From Bacteroidetes bacterium UBA1935 (GTDB taxonomy: Bacteria; Bacteroidota; Bacteroidia; Chitinophagales; Chitinophagaceae), in NCBI GenBank assembly GCA_002337045.1, contig DDFF01000006.1:310001-374000 (forward strand): a DNA stretch of 64,000 nt, in the 5' to 3' direction. The translations under genes were made by a program, and so were the position numbers. Below the pieces are notes generated by a model that was given only the letters and a program-made list of their open reading frames with translations, did no database searches and was not told the DNA's origin. This document shows, piece by piece, positions 33,823-42,218 of this stretch; positions within the stretch are counted from its first letter, which is position 1, and each line of letters opens with the position of its first letter.

Positions 33823-36800
33823 TTAATTAGTTGTCTGCAGGCTCTTATGGATGCCTTCCAGAAACCACAGTACATCGCCCATACTCTTTACCCTGTCTAC
33901 CAGTAGCATAAAGTTTTTGCCCACTTGCTTCAATCTGGCATTGTTGGTATGCTTTTGTATGTAAGACATGATGTGGTTGAATGTGTCTGACTCGAAATAT
34001 GGAGAGTCGGGGTTGCTTACAAAGTACAGACGCATCTGTTCGTTTTTCAGAATCAGCTTCTCGAAGCCAAGTTCTTTGGCAATGCTGCGGCAACGGATGG
34101 TGGTAAACAGTTCTTCTACCTGCGATGGTATAGGGCCAAAGCGATCTTGCATTTCTGCAGCAAATGCTTTCAGCTTTTCTTCGTCTTCAATATCATCCAA
34201 CTGCGTATAGAGAGATAGCCTTTCAGTAATGCTTTCTACATAGCTGTCAGGTATCAGTATTTCAAGGTCGGTATCTATGGTGCAGTCGCTTACATAGTCG
34301 CGTTTACGGTCCAGCTCTTCGCTGAATACATCTTTAAAATCGCTGGTCTTCAATTCGCGCATGGCTTCTGCCAGTATTTTCTGATACATCTCAAAACCAA
34401 TCTCGGCAATAAAACCGCTCTGCTCTCCACCAAGCAAATTACCAGCTCCACGTATATCAAGGTCGCGCATAGCTATCTGGAAACCACTACCCAGTTCATT
34501 AAACTGTTCCAGTGTTTGCAGGCGTTTGCGGCTATCATTTGGCAGTGTACTCATTGGTGGTGCCATCAGATAGCAGAATGCCTTTTTGTTGTTTCGACCC
34601 ACACGCCCGCGTAATTGGTGCAAATCGCTGAGGCCGAATTGATGTGCATTGTTGATGATAATGGTATTGGCATTGGTAATATCCACACCACTCTCTACTA
34701 TATTAGTACAGCAGAGTACATCGTATTTATGGTCTATGAAATCGAAGAGTGCTTCTTCCAGTTTATGGCCTTCCATCTGACCATGAGCAATACCTATTTC
34801 AAGGTCTGGACAAAGATTTCGCAACAATGTTGCCATTTCGGGCAGGCTCTGTACACGGTTGTGTATAAAGTAAACCTGTCCGCCACGTTCAGCTTCAAAG
34901 TAGATTGCATCGCGAATGGTATGCTCATCAAATACTATCACCTCTGTATGTACAGGTTGCCTGTTTGGCGGTGGTGTATTGATAATGCTCAAGTCTCGCG
35001 CACTCATAAGCGAGAACTGCAACGTACGTGGTATAGGTGTGGCTGTAAGTGTAAGTGTATCTACGTTAGATTTCAGTTGACGCAACTTCTCTTTTGCAGC
35101 CACACCAAACTTCTGTTCTTCATCTATAATGAGCAGCCCCAGGTCTTTGAACTTTACATCCTTACCCAATATGGCATGCGTGCCTATGATGATATCTATC
35201 TTTCCTTCCTCAAGACGCTTGAGGGTTTCTTTTTTATCTTTGGTACTCTTGAAACGGTTTACATAATCAACCGTGCAAGGAAAATCGCGCAAACGTTCTT
35301 TAAACGTCTGATAGTGCTGGAACGCCAGGATAGTGGTAGGAACCAATATAGCAGCCTGTTTGCTGTCGCCTACTGTTTTGAATGCAGCGCGTATGGCAAT
35401 CTCTGTTTTACCAAAGCCTACGTCTCCGCACACCAACCTATCCATAGGCGATGATGCTTCCATATCGCGCTTCACATCAACTGTGGCTTTGCTCTGGTCA
35501 GGTGTGTCTTCATAAAAGAATGAAGCTTCCAGCTCTGTTTGCAGATAGCTGTCGGGGCTGTGCTGAAAACCTTGAGAAGCTTTGCGTTTGGCATAGAGCT
35601 TTATCAAATCGCTGGCTATGTCTTTTACCTGCTTCTTGGTTTTGTTCTTCAGCTTCTCCCATGCATCACTGCCAAGCTTGTTCACCTTAGGCTGTGTGCC
35701 TTCCTTGCCGGTGTACTTGCTTATCTTATGCAGCGAGTTGATGTTGACATACAGCACATCATTATCACGGTATATAATGCGAATGGCTTCCTGCATATTG
35801 CCATTCACATCTATCTTCTGCAATCCGCTGTAAACGCCCACACCGTGGTCTATGTGTGTAACATAGTCGCCGGGCTGCAGTTCGCGCAATGCACGCATGG
35901 TAAGGGCCTTGCCTTTAGTATATGCCTGCTTTACTTTGTATTTGTGGTAGCGTTGGAAAATCTGGTGGTCTGTATAACAAAGTACTTTCTTATCGTGGTC
36001 TATAAAGCCTTTGCTGATAGCAGTTGGTAAAGGCACAAAATTGATTTGTGCATTCAGGTCTTCGAATATGCTGCGAAGACGTTCCAATTGCTTAGGGTTT
36101 TCGGCAAATATATATGGTGTGTATTGCTGTGTGCTGCGCCTCTGCAGGTCGGCAATCAGCATATCAAACTGTCTGTTGAAAACAGGTTGTTCTTCTGTGG
36201 CAAATTGTATGGTTACCGTAGGGTCATCACCCGTAATTTTCTCCAGAGAATGGTTATACCATTCTATCAGGTGGCGTTTCTTTATCTGCGCTGTCCAGTC
36301 TTCCGTTGTTTCAAAATCTTCCCTTGTCAGTTCTTTCAGCCAGTCCTCATCGTGGTCTATGGCTATCTGCCCCAATGTGAAACTATCGGGCAAATCTGTT
36401 TCCATCTTGCCTATCCGGCCAATGGTAAAGTTTAAATCCTTTGCCCAGATGATGGTATTATCAGGCAGGTAGTTGAGTAATGATATCTTTTCCTTGGTAT
36501 CGAACTTGGTTTCGATATTGGGCAATATAGAAACCTGCAACAGCTTGCGTTCTGATAACTGTGTTTCAGGATTGAATATGCGGATGCTATCTACCTCATT
36601 GCCAAATAACTCTATTCGGTATGGGTTTTCGTTGCCGAAAGAATAGATATCTAGGATGCCGCCACGCATGGCAAATTGCCCCGGTTCATACACAAAGTCC
36701 TCGCGCTTGAAGCCCAGATCTACAAACTTTTCCATCAAAGCATCTACTTGCAGGTTTTCACCCACTTTGATGCTTATCATATTCCCCGAAAGTGTTTTCG

Positions 36801-37212
36801 GGTTTACCACTTTTTCAAACAACGCTTCTGGGTAGGTAACCAATACTTTTTTGTGTACCCTGTCGCCACTGAATTTTGTCAGTGCCTCCGTACGCAGCAT
36901 TACGTGGCTGCTGTTCAGCTCGTTGTAGTGTCCAGTACGTTTGAATGAATCCGGGAAAAAGCAAATATCCAATGCGCCTGTCAGGTGTTCAAGGTCGTTG
37001 TGAAAATAGGCTGCTTCTTCTTTGTCGTTGAGGATGAAAACATGATTCGCGTCGCTTTGTTGCCAGATGGATGCTGCAATCATATTGATGGCAGAGCCAC
37101 GCAGGTTATCGAAGTAGGCTCTCAGCTTAGGTTCAGGCAAAGAGATAGCTGCCGCTATTTGTTTTAAGCGGATATCATTTTGATACAATCCCAGCAGTAC
37201 CTGCAAATTCAT
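33823..37212 (-). CDS. mfd: Transcription-repair coupling factor
   Basis: A 1129-residue Mfd. Order: UvrB-like N-terminal region that binds UvrA, the CarD-like RNA-polymerase-interaction domain (RELQPGDYVTHIDHGVGVYS), a superfamily 2 translocase with Walker A VCGDVGFGKTEIA, the DEEQ box (IIDEEQKFGV), TATPIPRTLQFSLM, and IVESGVDITNANTI, then the C-terminal TRCF domain (about 970-1090). It removes stalled RNA polymerase from DNA damage and recruits repair. It has its own promoter box at 37220 and follows no partner genes. Confidence 0.97.
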   Translation of the reverse strand: MNLQVLLGLYQNDIRLKQIAAAISLPEPKLRAYFDNLRGSAINMIAASIWQQSDANHVFILNDKEEAAYFHNDLEHLTGALDICFFPDSFKRTGHYNELNSSHVMLRTEALTKFSGDRVHKKVLVTYPEALFEKVVNPKTLSGNMISIKVGENLQVDALMEKFVDLGFKREDFVYEPGQFAMRGGILDIYSFGNENPYRIELFGNEVDSIRIFNPETQLSERKLLQVSILPNIETKFDTKEKISLLNYLPDNTIIWAKDLNFTIGRIGKMETDLPDSFTLGQIAIDHDEDWLKELTREDFETTEDWTAQIKKRHLIEWYNHSLEKITGDDPTVTIQFATEEQPVFNRQFDMLIADLQRRSTQQYTPYIFAENPKQLERLRSIFEDLNAQINFVPLPTAISKGFIDHDKKVLCYTDHQIFQRYHKYKVKQAYTKGKALTMRALRELQPGDYVTHIDHGVGVYSGLQKIDVNGNMQEAIRIIYRDNDVLYVNINSLHKISKYTGKEGTQPKVNKLGSDAWEKLKNKTKKQVKDIASDLIKLYAKRKASQGFQHSPDSYLQTELEASFFYEDTPDQSKATVDVKRDMEASSPMDRLVCGDVGFGKTEIAIRAAFKTVGDSKQAAILVPTTILAFQHYQTFKERLRDFPCTVDYVNRFKSTKDKKETLKRLEEGKIDIIIGTHAILGKDVKFKDLGLLIIDEEQKFGVAAKEKLRQLKSNVDTLTLTATPIPRTLQFSLMSARDLSIINTPPPNRQPVHTEVIVFDEHTIRDAIYFEAERGGQVYFIHNRVQSLPEMATLLRNLCPDLEIGIAHGQMEGHKLEEALFDFIDHKYDVLCCTNIVESGVDITNANTIIINNAHQFGLSDLHQLRGRVGRNNKKAFCYLMAPPMSTLPNDSRKRLQTLEQFNELGSGFQIAMRDLDIRGAGNLLGGEQSGFIAEIGFEMYQKILAEAMRELKTSDFKDVFSEELDRKRDYVSDCTIDTDLEILIPDSYVESITERLSLYTQLDDIEDEEKLKAFAAEMQDRFGPIPSQVEELFTTIRCRSIAKELGFEKLILKNEQMRLYFVSNPDSPYFESDTFNHIMSYIQKHTNNARLKQVGKNFMLLVDRVKSMGDVLWFLEGIHKSLQTTN

Positions 37213-37219
37213 GCGGCTG

Positions 37220-37227
37220 CAAATTTA
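37220..37227 (-). promoter_or_regulatory. -7 promoter element TAAATTTG for mfd
   Basis: Exact TAnnTTTG match on the minus strand, ending 7 nt before the ATG at 37212; nearly leaderless. Confidence 0.55.
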
Positions 37228-37262
37228 GGGGAATGTGCGGACTTGGCGATAATAAATAATGT

Positions 37263-37826
37263 TTACCCTTTCTTGCGTTGGTTGACAATAGCTTCCACAA
37301 ACCACAGGTACTCACTTACAAAACGGTCCAGATTTTTTTGCATGATTTCGTTTTGTGGTACACCGTTTTCATCCAGTGAAAGATGTAGCTCGGGAACCAG
37401 TAGTTTGTATGGCATTGGATATGCGCCAATAGCAAGTACAAGTAGTTGTAGTAGGTTGGATGCATTGACGCCTCCCATCTTGCCGTTAGAGCCACAGCAA
37501 ATGCCTATTGGTTTCTTTGCCCATTCTTTTGTAAAGTAGTCTATGCAGTTTTTCATAGCACCACTATAGCTATTATTATATTCAGGTGTTACAAACACGA
37601 TGCCATCAGCTGATTCAAGCGCATTGCTGATTTCCAGCAGCCCTACAGGAGGATTTTCCATATCCTTCAGCCTTGCTTCCATTACGGGTAGGTTGTAGTC
37701 TTTTATATCAATAAAAGTAACCGTTGCTTTGCCGGATTGTTGTAATGCGTTTTGCAATGCTTTAGCTGCACGTATACTTAATCTGCCCTCGCGTATTGCC
37801 CCGTATAGAATGGTTATTTTGAACAT
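37263..37826 (-). CDS. NADPH-dependent FMN reductase-like flavoprotein
   Basis: A 187-residue flavodoxin-fold protein. ILYGAIREGRLSIRAAKAL is the FMN phosphate loop, IVFVTPEYNNSYSGAMKNCIDY the flavin-contact segment and IGICCGSNGKMGGVNA the later family motif. It likely reduces FMN, quinones or azo-type compounds with NAD(P)H. No neighbour gives a substrate. Confidence 0.85.
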   Translation of the reverse strand: MFKITILYGAIREGRLSIRAAKALQNALQQSGKATVTFIDIKDYNLPVMEARLKDMENPPVGLLEISNALESADGIVFVTPEYNNSYSGAMKNCIDYFTKEWAKKPIGICCGSNGKMGGVNASNLLQLLVLAIGAYPMPYKLLVPELHLSLDENGVPQNEIMQKNLDRFVSEYLWFVEAIVNQRKKG

Positions 37827-37879
37827 AATGGTGTATATTACTGATGATACATAAAGTTAACACCTACATCAATACAAAT

Positions 37880-38134
37880 ATGGTACGTTCAATAATACTG
37901 TTGTTGATAGTTTGCACGCTAAGTGCATGCAGCGGATGGGATAGTGAGAGCAAGGAGCTATTTCACAAATCTTGTATGAACGATGCTAAAGCGAGTGGCA
38001 TGGACGAGGCCGTGGCAAAGTCCCGTTGCGATTGCAGGCTGGAAAAAATAATGAAGAAATATCCTGACGTAGATGATGCGCTTATGAATATTGAAAAAGT
38101 GATTCAGGACCCTGAAGTACAGGAGTGTAAATAA
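37880..38134 (+). CDS. Small cysteine-rich lipoprotein
   Basis: An 84-residue protein starting at 37880 (MVRSIILLLIVCTLSACSGW), lipobox LSAC. The mature 65 residues are helical and carry four conserved-looking cysteines: KSCMNDA, SRCDCRLEK and VQECK, suggesting two disulfides in a helical hairpin. An earlier ATG at 37844 would bury the signal peptide. Closed by a terminator shared with the convergent dehydrogenase gene. No family recognised. Confidence 0.75.
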   Translation: MVRSIILLLIVCTLSACSGWDSESKELFHKSCMNDAKASGMDEAVAKSRCDCRLEKIMKKYPDVDDALMNIEKVIQDPEVQECK

Positions 38135-38140
38135 ATGAAC

Positions 38141-38161
38141 AAGCCGCTCAACGAGCGGCTT
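38141..38161. terminator. Bidirectional rho-independent terminator
   Basis: AAGCCGCTC / GAGCGGCTT stem with a 3-nt loop between convergent genes ending at 38134 and 38165; followed by TATTTTA. Confidence 0.8.
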
Positions 38162-38164
38162 ATT

Positions 38165-39328
38165 TTATGATACGAATTTCTTATTCTCACTCGCTGCTTT
38201 GCGTAGCAATACACTAGCACGGTATCGGTCTTCGTGATAGTCGTTGTAGAGGCCATCAAGAATTGAAAGGCATCTTTCGGCAGTCCATTCATCGCACCAC
38301 TGCAGCAGCCCTTTAGGATAGTTTACACCTTTGGTCATGGCAAGTTCCAGGTCTTTAGCAGATGCAATATTCAGATGCAGTGCTTCTACCGCTTCGTTTA
38401 TCAGCATAGCAATGATGCGCTCTGTAATCTTCTGTCCCAATTCCATATCCTTTACAGGTTCAGGTTGTGCAACACCTTCGGCATAGTTATAAAAGCCGCG
38501 CCCTGTTTTACGTCCGAGCCATCCTGCCTCCAGCAGTCGCTTTTGTGAGAAGGAAGGTTTGTAACGGGGGTCGTAGAAGAAAGACTGAAATACCGTTTCT
38601 GTTACTACATAGTTCACATCATGTCCTATATAATCTGTCAATGTAAACGGTCCCATACGGAAACCTGCTATTTCTGTCATAGCCCAATCTATAGTTGGTA
38701 TATCTGCAATGCCTTCTTCGTAGATGCGTATTGCTTCGCCATAAAACGGACGAGCAACACGGTTTACAATAAAGCCCGGCGTATCTTTTGTAATAACAGG
38801 TGTTTTGCCCCATGCAGCCATCAGTTCTTTGCAGGTATCAACCCATGCAGCATCTGTTTGTACAGCAGGTATTATTTCTACCAATGCCATCAATGGTGCA
38901 GGGTTGAAGAAGTGCAGACCAATTACCCTGTCTGCTTTTTTGCATGCAGCAGCTATAGATGTTACAGATAGTGAAGATGTATTGGTAGCCAATACACAGC
39001 TTTCACTCACCACAGCTTCTACATCTGCAAATACTTTCTTCTTGATGTCGAGGTTTTCAATAATAGCTTCTATTATTAGTCCGCAATTTGCAAATGCACT
39101 CAGTTCTGTTGCAAACTGAAAACGAGACAGCACAGCATTGGCATCCGCTATTTTCCCTTTCTCAGCCAGTTTATTGAGCGTAGATGTCAGCGATGCTTTT
39201 GCTTTTTCAAGTGCGGCAGTATTGGTATCAAACAGTACAACACTATGCCCTGCCATAGCAGCTACCTGCGCTATACCGCTACCCATAGCGCCTGCACCTA
39301 TGACACCTATTATTGAATCTTTATTCAT
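38165..39328 (-). CDS. 3-hydroxyacyl-CoA dehydrogenase (PaaH/HBD type)
   Basis: A 387-residue enzyme of beta-oxidation. The NAD site is IGVIGAGAMGSGIAQVAAMA (Gx1GxxG); catalytic elements include NTSSLSVTSIA, GLHFFNPAPLMALVEII with the catalytic His, and the conserved Asn of PGFIVNRVARPFYGEA with FTLTDYIGHDV. The second C-terminal helical domain is present as in PaaH. It oxidises 3-hydroxybutyryl- or 3-hydroxyadipyl-CoA. It overlaps the EamA gene by 8 bp (same strand, EamA downstream at 39321-40226 is transcribed first), suggesting one transcript. Confidence 0.92.
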   Translation of the reverse strand: MNKDSIIGVIGAGAMGSGIAQVAAMAGHSVVLFDTNTAALEKAKASLTSTLNKLAEKGKIADANAVLSRFQFATELSAFANCGLIIEAIIENLDIKKKVFADVEAVVSESCVLATNTSSLSVTSIAAACKKADRVIGLHFFNPAPLMALVEIIPAVQTDAAWVDTCKELMAAWGKTPVITKDTPGFIVNRVARPFYGEAIRIYEEGIADIPTIDWAMTEIAGFRMGPFTLTDYIGHDVNYVVTETVFQSFFYDPRYKPSFSQKRLLEAGWLGRKTGRGFYNYAEGVAQPEPVKDMELGQKITERIIAMLINEAVEALHLNIASAKDLELAMTKGVNYPKGLLQWCDEWTAERCLSILDGLYNDYHEDRYRASVLLRKAASENKKFVS

Positions 39329-40226
39329 TGATTGCTTTTTTCTTGAATCCGAAATTAACGAGATATACGCCTGTAAAAATAAGTATTGTAGCCAGCAACT
39401 TTATCCATGTCAGTTGTTCGCCTATTACCACCATCGATATGATGGCAGCAAAAATGGGTTGCAGGTATATATATGCACCTGCAGTAGATGGGCTAAGGTG
39501 TTGCAATGCGTAGATGTTCCACAAGTATGTAAAGAACGTTACGCATATAACGATGAATGCAACGGCCGCATAGTCTGTTGCCTGAAACTGCGACCAGTCT
39601 ATAGCTGCAAACTGCGGAAAGCCAAATGGCAACACAAACAGGAAACCAAAGAAGAATACCCAGCGTATCACTATAATAGGGCGATAGCGTTGCATCAGTG
39701 GTTTTATCATTACCAGATAGATCGCGTAGGAAGCTGCATTGAGGAATACAAAGAAATCGCCCATGGCAGAATTGCCGGTCATGGTTATTTCTTTACCAGC
39801 ACTCATCAGCAAAAATGCACCACTGATACCCATCAGTAGTCCCAGTGCTTTCTGTGCCTTCAGTCTTTCTTTCAGTACAAACAATGCAATGATGGTAATA
39901 AGCAGTGGGGTGCTCATCATGATGAGTGATGCATGTATCGGGAATGTGAGATTGAGCCCCATGAAAAATAGCATCTGGTTGAGCGCCACACCAAACAGGC
40001 CACCCAACACGAGCGTCAGCCAGTCTTTACGTTCAATCTTAGCTTTGAATTTTTCGCCACCAAAATAGCTGAGCCAGAAGAGCAGCATTACCACACTGAC
40101 GCGTATGAATATGAAGCCAAGCGGCTGAATGAGCCTTGGCATAATATGCTTGGCAACAGTAAAGCCTGCTCCGTAAAAAAGATTTGCCCCCAGTAATGCT
40201 AAATGCGCTTTGATGCGGTCGTTCAT
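39321..40226 (-). CDS. EamA/DMT-family exporter
   Basis: A 301-residue protein with about ten hydrophobic segments in two similar halves, the mark of the drug/metabolite transporter superfamily. Landmarks: AHLALLGANLFYGAGFTVAK at the start and HLSPSTAGAYIYLQPIFAAI near the end. Likely exports a metabolite or amino acid; substrate unknown. The ATG at 40226 is used because a TTG at 40235 falls inside the TATCTTTG promoter box. It overlaps the 3-hydroxyacyl-CoA dehydrogenase gene by 8 bp. Confidence 0.9.
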   Translation of the reverse strand: MNDRIKAHLALLGANLFYGAGFTVAKHIMPRLIQPLGFIFIRVSVVMLLFWLSYFGGEKFKAKIERKDWLTLVLGGLFGVALNQMLFFMGLNLTFPIHASLIMMSTPLLITIIALFVLKERLKAQKALGLLMGISGAFLLMSAGKEITMTGNSAMGDFFVFLNAASYAIYLVMIKPLMQRYRPIIVIRWVFFFGFLFVLPFGFPQFAAIDWSQFQATDYAAVAFIVICVTFFTYLWNIYALQHLSPSTAGAYIYLQPIFAAIISMVVIGEQLTWIKLLATILIFTGVYLVNFGFKKKAINE

Positions 40227-40232
40227 CGGGCG

Positions 40233-40240
40233 CAAAGATA
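40233..40240 (-). promoter_or_regulatory. -7 promoter element TATCTTTG for the EamA gene
   Basis: Exact TAnnTTTG match on the minus strand, ending 6 nt before the ATG at 40226; nearly leaderless. Confidence 0.6.
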
Positions 40241-40261
40241 ATACCCTGTTATTAAATAGGC

Positions 40262-41341
40262 TTATAAGCCTTCAAGCCATGCATCTACCATGGCTTTGTA
40301 CTGCTGGTGCGGGTTTTGCAATGCAGGCATTAAGAACGGAAAGTTTTTAACTGTCTGCAACACTTCATCTAACCTGAACTTATCTTGCGAAACGCAGTAG
40401 TACATGCCTTCCTTATGCAAGTGTTTGCCAAGGAATACTTGTTCTGTTTGCCCCGGGGTAGGTATCAGTACGGCCTTCTTGCCCAGGACTACCAGATCCA
40501 TAAGGGTAGAATACCCGCTACGGCAAATGACAAGCGACGCTTTTGCTATCAATGGTTCCAGTACTTCTTTGGTGATGCGTTTATAGTAATCTATATGCGC
40601 TGGGACATCTCCCTTGTTTGTCACCTGTTCGCTGCCTTCTATAAATACAACTTTGCCATTGTGGCGCTTTACCTGCTCCCAGAGCTTGTCTGCAAGCAAG
40701 GTACGTTGCGGTTCAGGCCCTGAAAGCAATACCAGTAAATGCTCCTCAGAAGTAATAGTTGGCTCTATCTGCGATAACAAGCCTATGAATTTTGCGTTAT
40801 CAGGCATTACATCAGGATGTGCCAGCTTGCCTGCCAGATTGGGGCTGCCCGGTACATCTACCACCCAACATTCGCCAAAGCGTTGCAATCTTTTATAGTG
40901 TATGCCACGCAGCAAATTATCTACAAACCCGCCCATGCCACTCTGTGCCAATACCTGATGCGTCATAATAACTGCAGGGATACGTGGGTGATACATACCA
41001 TATCTGTTGTCTGATATGATGCCGTCATAACTATTGTGGGTAGCTTCCTGCAACAGCCATTCATTTTCAGCCGCAATGCGTTTCAACAAATCGGGCATTT
41101 GTTTAAAAAGATTAAACAGAAAGCCCTTGCCACTTTTGCTATAGTGCACATTATACCCTTCCAGATGGATTGTGTTTATACCCGGAAAGGTTTGGCTTAT
41201 ATACTTGCGTTGCCAGTCGTTGCCGGCAAGCGTTACAGTATGCCCAAGCCCTTGCAGGTAGCGTATGAGCGGTACACAACGGGTGGTGTGCCCCAGTCCC
41301 CAGTCGAGCGGGGATATCAGAATATGTTTAGCTTTTTTGAT
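40262..41341 (-). CDS. GT28-like glycosyltransferase with non-canonical AUC start
   Basis: A protein of about 359 residues if it starts at the ATC codon at 41341. Codons from there read KKAKHILISPLDWGLGHTTR, the characteristic N-terminus (PLDWGLGH-TR) of this Bacteroidota glycosyltransferase family, and continue in frame into the rest of the enzyme (GSPNLAGKLAHPD, CRSGYSTLMDLV, PTPGQTEQVFLGKHL, the MurG-like donor-binding end). There is no ATG, GTG or TTG between the upstream TGA (41345-41347) and codon 65 (GTG at 41149), where a start would remove the N-terminal domain. The promoter box TACTTTTG at 41363 fits a short leader. Sugar and acceptor unknown. Confidence 0.85.
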   Translation of the reverse strand: MKKAKHILISPLDWGLGHTTRCVPLIRYLQGLGHTVTLAGNDWQRKYISQTFPGINTIHLEGYNVHYSKSGKGFLFNLFKQMPDLLKRIAAENEWLLQEATHNSYDGIISDNRYGMYHPRIPAVIMTHQVLAQSGMGGFVDNLLRGIHYKRLQRFGECWVVDVPGSPNLAGKLAHPDVMPDNAKFIGLLSQIEPTITSEEHLLVLLSGPEPQRTLLADKLWEQVKRHNGKVVFIEGSEQVTNKGDVPAHIDYYKRITKEVLEPLIAKASLVICRSGYSTLMDLVVLGKKAVLIPTPGQTEQVFLGKHLHKEGMYYCVSQDKFRLDEVLQTVKNFPFLMPALQNPHQQYKAMVDAWLEGL

Positions 41342-41362
41342 TGGTCAGAATACTTAACTTTA

Positions 41363-41370
41363 CAAAAGTA
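41363..41370 (-). promoter_or_regulatory. -7 promoter element TACTTTTG for the glycosyltransferase
   Basis: Exact TAnnTTTG match on the minus strand; places the message start about 10-15 nt before the ATC at 41341, supporting initiation there. Confidence 0.6.
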
Positions 41371-41382
41371 GATGTGTAGCAC

Positions 41383-41526
41383 ATGAAAAGAAACAAAAAC
41401 TTTGTTTACTTGTTATTACTTGGAGGGATGCTGATATTGCTTGGTAGTTGTGCCAGTGGAAAGGGTTGTGGTTGTGGTACAGATATCAACAGAGCATATG
41501 GCAAAAGCCCGAAGCGTTTTCACTAA
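41383..41526 (+). CDS. 47-residue lipoprotein with Gly/Cys motif
   Basis: A 47-residue protein: MKRNKNFVYLLLLGGMLILL then GSCASGKGCGCGTDINRAYG. The lipobox LLGSC fits a lipoprotein signal, leaving about 25 mature residues with a GKGCGCG motif and a basic C-terminus (GKSPKRFH). It is divergent from the glycosyltransferase with which it shares a 41-bp upstream gap. The next open frame begins near its stop. Too short to assign; the Gly/Cys cluster could bind a metal or form a disulfide. Confidence 0.65.
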   Translation: MKRNKNFVYLLLLGGMLILLGSCASGKGCGCGTDINRAYGKSPKRFH

Positions 41527-41545
41527 AAACAAACAGGCACTGATT

Positions 41546-41788
41546 ATGTGGGGAGGCCAACAAAAAACATGGATTCATTATCGCAGAGATATTATATCGG
41601 CTGATATTAATACTGCCATATTTTTATCAGGTTATTTGCGTCACATATCTATACATAAGCTGCATGCGGCCAATTACGAGGTTGCAGACCTGCAGCGATA
41701 CAAGCTGATAAAAGAGCCTAAAAAAGTAAATGCAGCACTGAAAGCCCGTGCTGCAATACCGTTTGTGTTTTTCTGCAGTAAGAACTAA
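41546..41788 (+). CDS. Small protein of unknown function
   Basis: An 80-residue protein (MWGGQQKTWIHYRRDIISAD at the start, ending AAIPFVFFCSKN). The ATG at 41546, 19 nt after the lipoprotein stop, is preferred; an ATG at 41498 in the same frame would overlap the lipoprotein gene by 29 bp. Central region ADLQRYKLIKEPKKVNAALKA is basic and helical. The 3' end overlaps tatA (convergent) by 4 bp. Function unknown. Confidence 0.55.
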   Translation: MWGGQQKTWIHYRRDIISADINTAIFLSGYLRHISIHKLHAANYEVADLQRYKLIKEPKKVNAALKARAAIPFVFFCSKN

Positions 41789-41967
41789 GCCTTATCGCTG
41801 TCTTTATTTTCTTCGTCTTTGCCTTGTTTGGCATCCTTAAATTCTTTTACACTTTGGCCAAGACCTCTGGCAAGGCCGGGTATTTTTTTAGAGCCGAATA
41901 GTACTACAACTATCACTAAAATGATGATGATTTCCCATCCGCCCGGTACAGAAAGCAGCATAGACAT
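41785..41967 (-). CDS. tatA: Sec-independent protein translocase TatA/E
   Basis: A TatA-type subunit: a short N-terminus, one hydrophobic helix (WEIIIILVIVVVLFGSKK), the FG-SKKIP hinge, an amphipathic helix (GLARGLGQSVKEFKDAKQ) and an acidic/charged tail. It forms the pore-like component of the twin-arginine pathway that exports folded proteins. Starts at 41967 (MSMLL), at 41991 (MIND) and at 41961 are all possible; the shortest fit the family best. It faces two genes at 42219 and 42923 whose products carry twin-arginine signals. Confidence 0.9.
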   Translation of the reverse strand: MSMLLSVPGGWEIIIILVIVVVLFGSKKIPGLARGLGQSVKEFKDAKQGKDEENKDSDKA

Positions 41968-42218
41968 ACCTGTTACTTTATCGTTTATCATATAATTCAA
42001 AATAAATATACTATTAGTTTTCAGGCTTTTTCAGTACCCGCAACCAATATTTATTGCAAAGAAAGGGAAATTTTATGCCATAAGGCTGTGAAAAACAGAT
42101 AACAAATATTAGATTTACTAGGTACTTTGTATAGGACTATGCCCGAAATACCGGGTAATGGTCTGTTAATGCTTATTTTTAACAATATACCGAGCAAAAC
42201 TTTTGTAACAAGCTACTT

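Noticed and set aside
34615..35454. 279-residue open frame antisense to mfd
   Set aside because: Shadow of a long conserved gene; composition is not protein-like and no promoter box precedes it.
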